From assembly GCA_964446585.1 (NCBI GenBank), contig CAYUPI010000117.1, forward strand, positions 1 through 7,007: a DNA stretch of 7,007 nt, written 5' to 3'. This DNA is from CAYUPI01 sp964446585. Its GTDB lineage: Bacteria > Verrucomicrobiota > Verrucomicrobiia > Limisphaerales > UBA8199. A program made the position numbers and the translations under genes. Shown here piece by piece: positions 6,657 through 7,007 of this stretch. Positions within the stretch are counted from its first letter, which is position 1. Every line of letters begins with the position of its first letter. A model generated the notes under the pieces. It did not search any database, was not told where the DNA came from, and was given only the letters and a program-made list of their open reading frames with translations.

Positions 6657-6935
6657 TCATTTCTGTTCCAAGAAAGTCCATAATGCCAAGAGCGACTGAG
6701 CTACGATGTACACCCACAGAAGCAGTCTCGCGTGCTGCTGAGCAAACGGACTTTGTCCCACACGAACGGCCCACAAAACACCGGCAACGGCGATTGGGAG
6801 GCCAATCGACGCACCGATAAAAACCCGAGGGTCATGTTGGCGATGGCTGATCCAAGTAGCCGCCAGGAGCGCCAGCAGGGCGTAAAGGATAAGCCGCCAC
6901 GTGGACACTCTGGTCTGGGTACAAAAGTTACTCAT
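6657..6935 (-). CDS. Small three-helix membrane protein, cassette-borne
   Basis: A 92-residue protein with three hydrophobic segments, about 13-30 (WRLILYALLALLAATWIS), 38-57 and 70-88. The loop between the first two is HRQHDPR and between the last two VGQSPFAQQHAR. It is an inner-membrane protein of no family I recognise. The ATG at 6935 follows the GTTCGGC core (6945-6939) by three bases, and no Shine-Dalgarno is visible. The TGA (6659-6657) lies 16 bases before its attC. Its cassette is the rightmost complete one, so if attI is just beyond, it would be the first and best-expressed gene of the array. Confidence 0.68.
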   Translation of the reverse strand: MSNFCTQTRVSTWRLILYALLALLAATWISHRQHDPRVFIGASIGLPIAVAGVLWAVRVGQSPFAQQHARLLLWVYIVAQSLLALWTFLEQK

Positions 6936-6938
6936 GCT

Positions 6939-7007
6939 GCCGAACGTTCGTGGTGAGAAGCTGTGAAAAAAATGCCTTGCATGTAACTAGCTATATGGCT
7001 AGTGTAC
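6939..7007 (-). other. Right-hand core site: attI or truncated attC, with AT-rich flank
   Basis: The core GTTCGGC (6945-6939) is preceded on the minus strand by CGAAC, and it defines the start of the three-helix cassette because it exactly complements that cassette's own outer core GCCGAAC. The partner arm that would prove an attC is not found before the window ends. The flank is unusually AT-rich, with a run of seven A (6966-6972). It has a stem ACTAGC (6986-6991) / GCTAGT (6998-7003), extendable by GTA/TAC across one bulged G. Either an attI region with the cassette promoter or the centre of another attC would fit. Confidence 0.5.

Larger units (their letters stand above)
5040..6945 (-). 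mobile_element. Integron gene-cassette array, four cassettes
   Basis: Four units of one minus-strand gene plus one attC site at its 3' end follow each other head to tail. Taking the cut after the G of each GTTRRRY core, the cassettes span 6554-6944, 6048-6553, 5697-6047 and 5046-5696. Each cassette's first bases complement the outer core of its own attC with 0-1 mismatches: TTCGGC with GCCGAAC, TTATGG with CCCTAAC, TTAGAT with ACCTAAC, TTAACC with GGCTAAC. The core actually beside it in the array fits worse (2-3 mismatches of 7), as expected for units that once were circles. The array direction places attI and a divergent intI, if any, to the right of the window; neither is visible. It may instead be an attC cluster lacking an integrase. 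Confidence 0.88.

Noticed and set aside
6977..7005. Plus-strand promoter for an integrase: TTGCAT, 17 bases, TAGTGT
   Set aside because: The spacing is right, but each box matches only about half the consensus, and such consensus may not apply in this lineage.
1..7007. CRISPR arrays, tRNA or rRNA genes, insertion sequences
   Set aside because: No regularly spaced direct repeats, no cloverleaf or rRNA-like stretches and no transposase motifs were seen on either strand.

Overview
The window looks like a stretch of GC-rich bacterial chromosome. A cluster of polysaccharide or glycolipid-type genes fills the left two thirds, and a short integron gene-cassette array fills the right third. The lineage is an inference. 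High GC, Shine-Dalgarno-poor starts, a methyltransferase/glycosyltransferase fusion beside a YfhO-type membrane protein, GTGCGCCCG-type palindromic repeats and a zinc-ribbon membrane cassette protein together suggest a Verrucomicrobiota-like (Pedosphaera/Limisphaerales-type) genome. No rRNA or other marker gene is present to confirm this.

Left region (1-4861). On the minus strand a fused class I methyltransferase plus family 2 glycosyltransferase (2299-911) is followed, with a 1-base TGATG overlap, by a second SAM-dependent methyltransferase (911-174). Divergently on the plus strand lies a large multi-pass YfhO-family protein (about 2576-4861). These three plausibly act on a lipid-linked sugar or surface glycan at the inner membrane; the substrate cannot be read from the sequence. 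The 276-base divergent intergenic gap holds an inverted pair of identical 23-base palindromic units (REPIN-like). A third, diverged copy with a compensated stem change lies just past the end of the second methyltransferase gene.

Right region (5040-6945, continuing past the window). Four small genes, all on the minus strand, alternate with four imperfect inverted repeats that have the anatomy of integron attC sites. Each has outer core sites close to RYYYAAC/GTTRRRY and inner arms that pair except for one or two extra bases. In all four the extra bases lie on the same side, which orients every attC along the minus strand at the 3' end of its gene. The start of each cassette also complements the outer R'' core of its own attC (0-1 mismatches) better than the neighbouring core beside it in the array (2-3 mismatches), as expected if each unit once closed as a circle. 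The four cassettes encode a lipoprotein with conserved-looking cysteines, a two-helix membrane protein, a zinc-ribbon protein with two helices and a three-helix membrane protein, all predicted to be in the envelope. The integrase gene is not in the window. If present it would most likely lie to the right of 7007, where the last cassette meets an AT-rich stretch that could be attI or another attC. Otherwise this is an attC cluster without an integrase.

Between the two regions, 4862-5039 carries no gene. It holds a C5/G5 hairpin that may terminate the YfhO gene and four GTACCA words.
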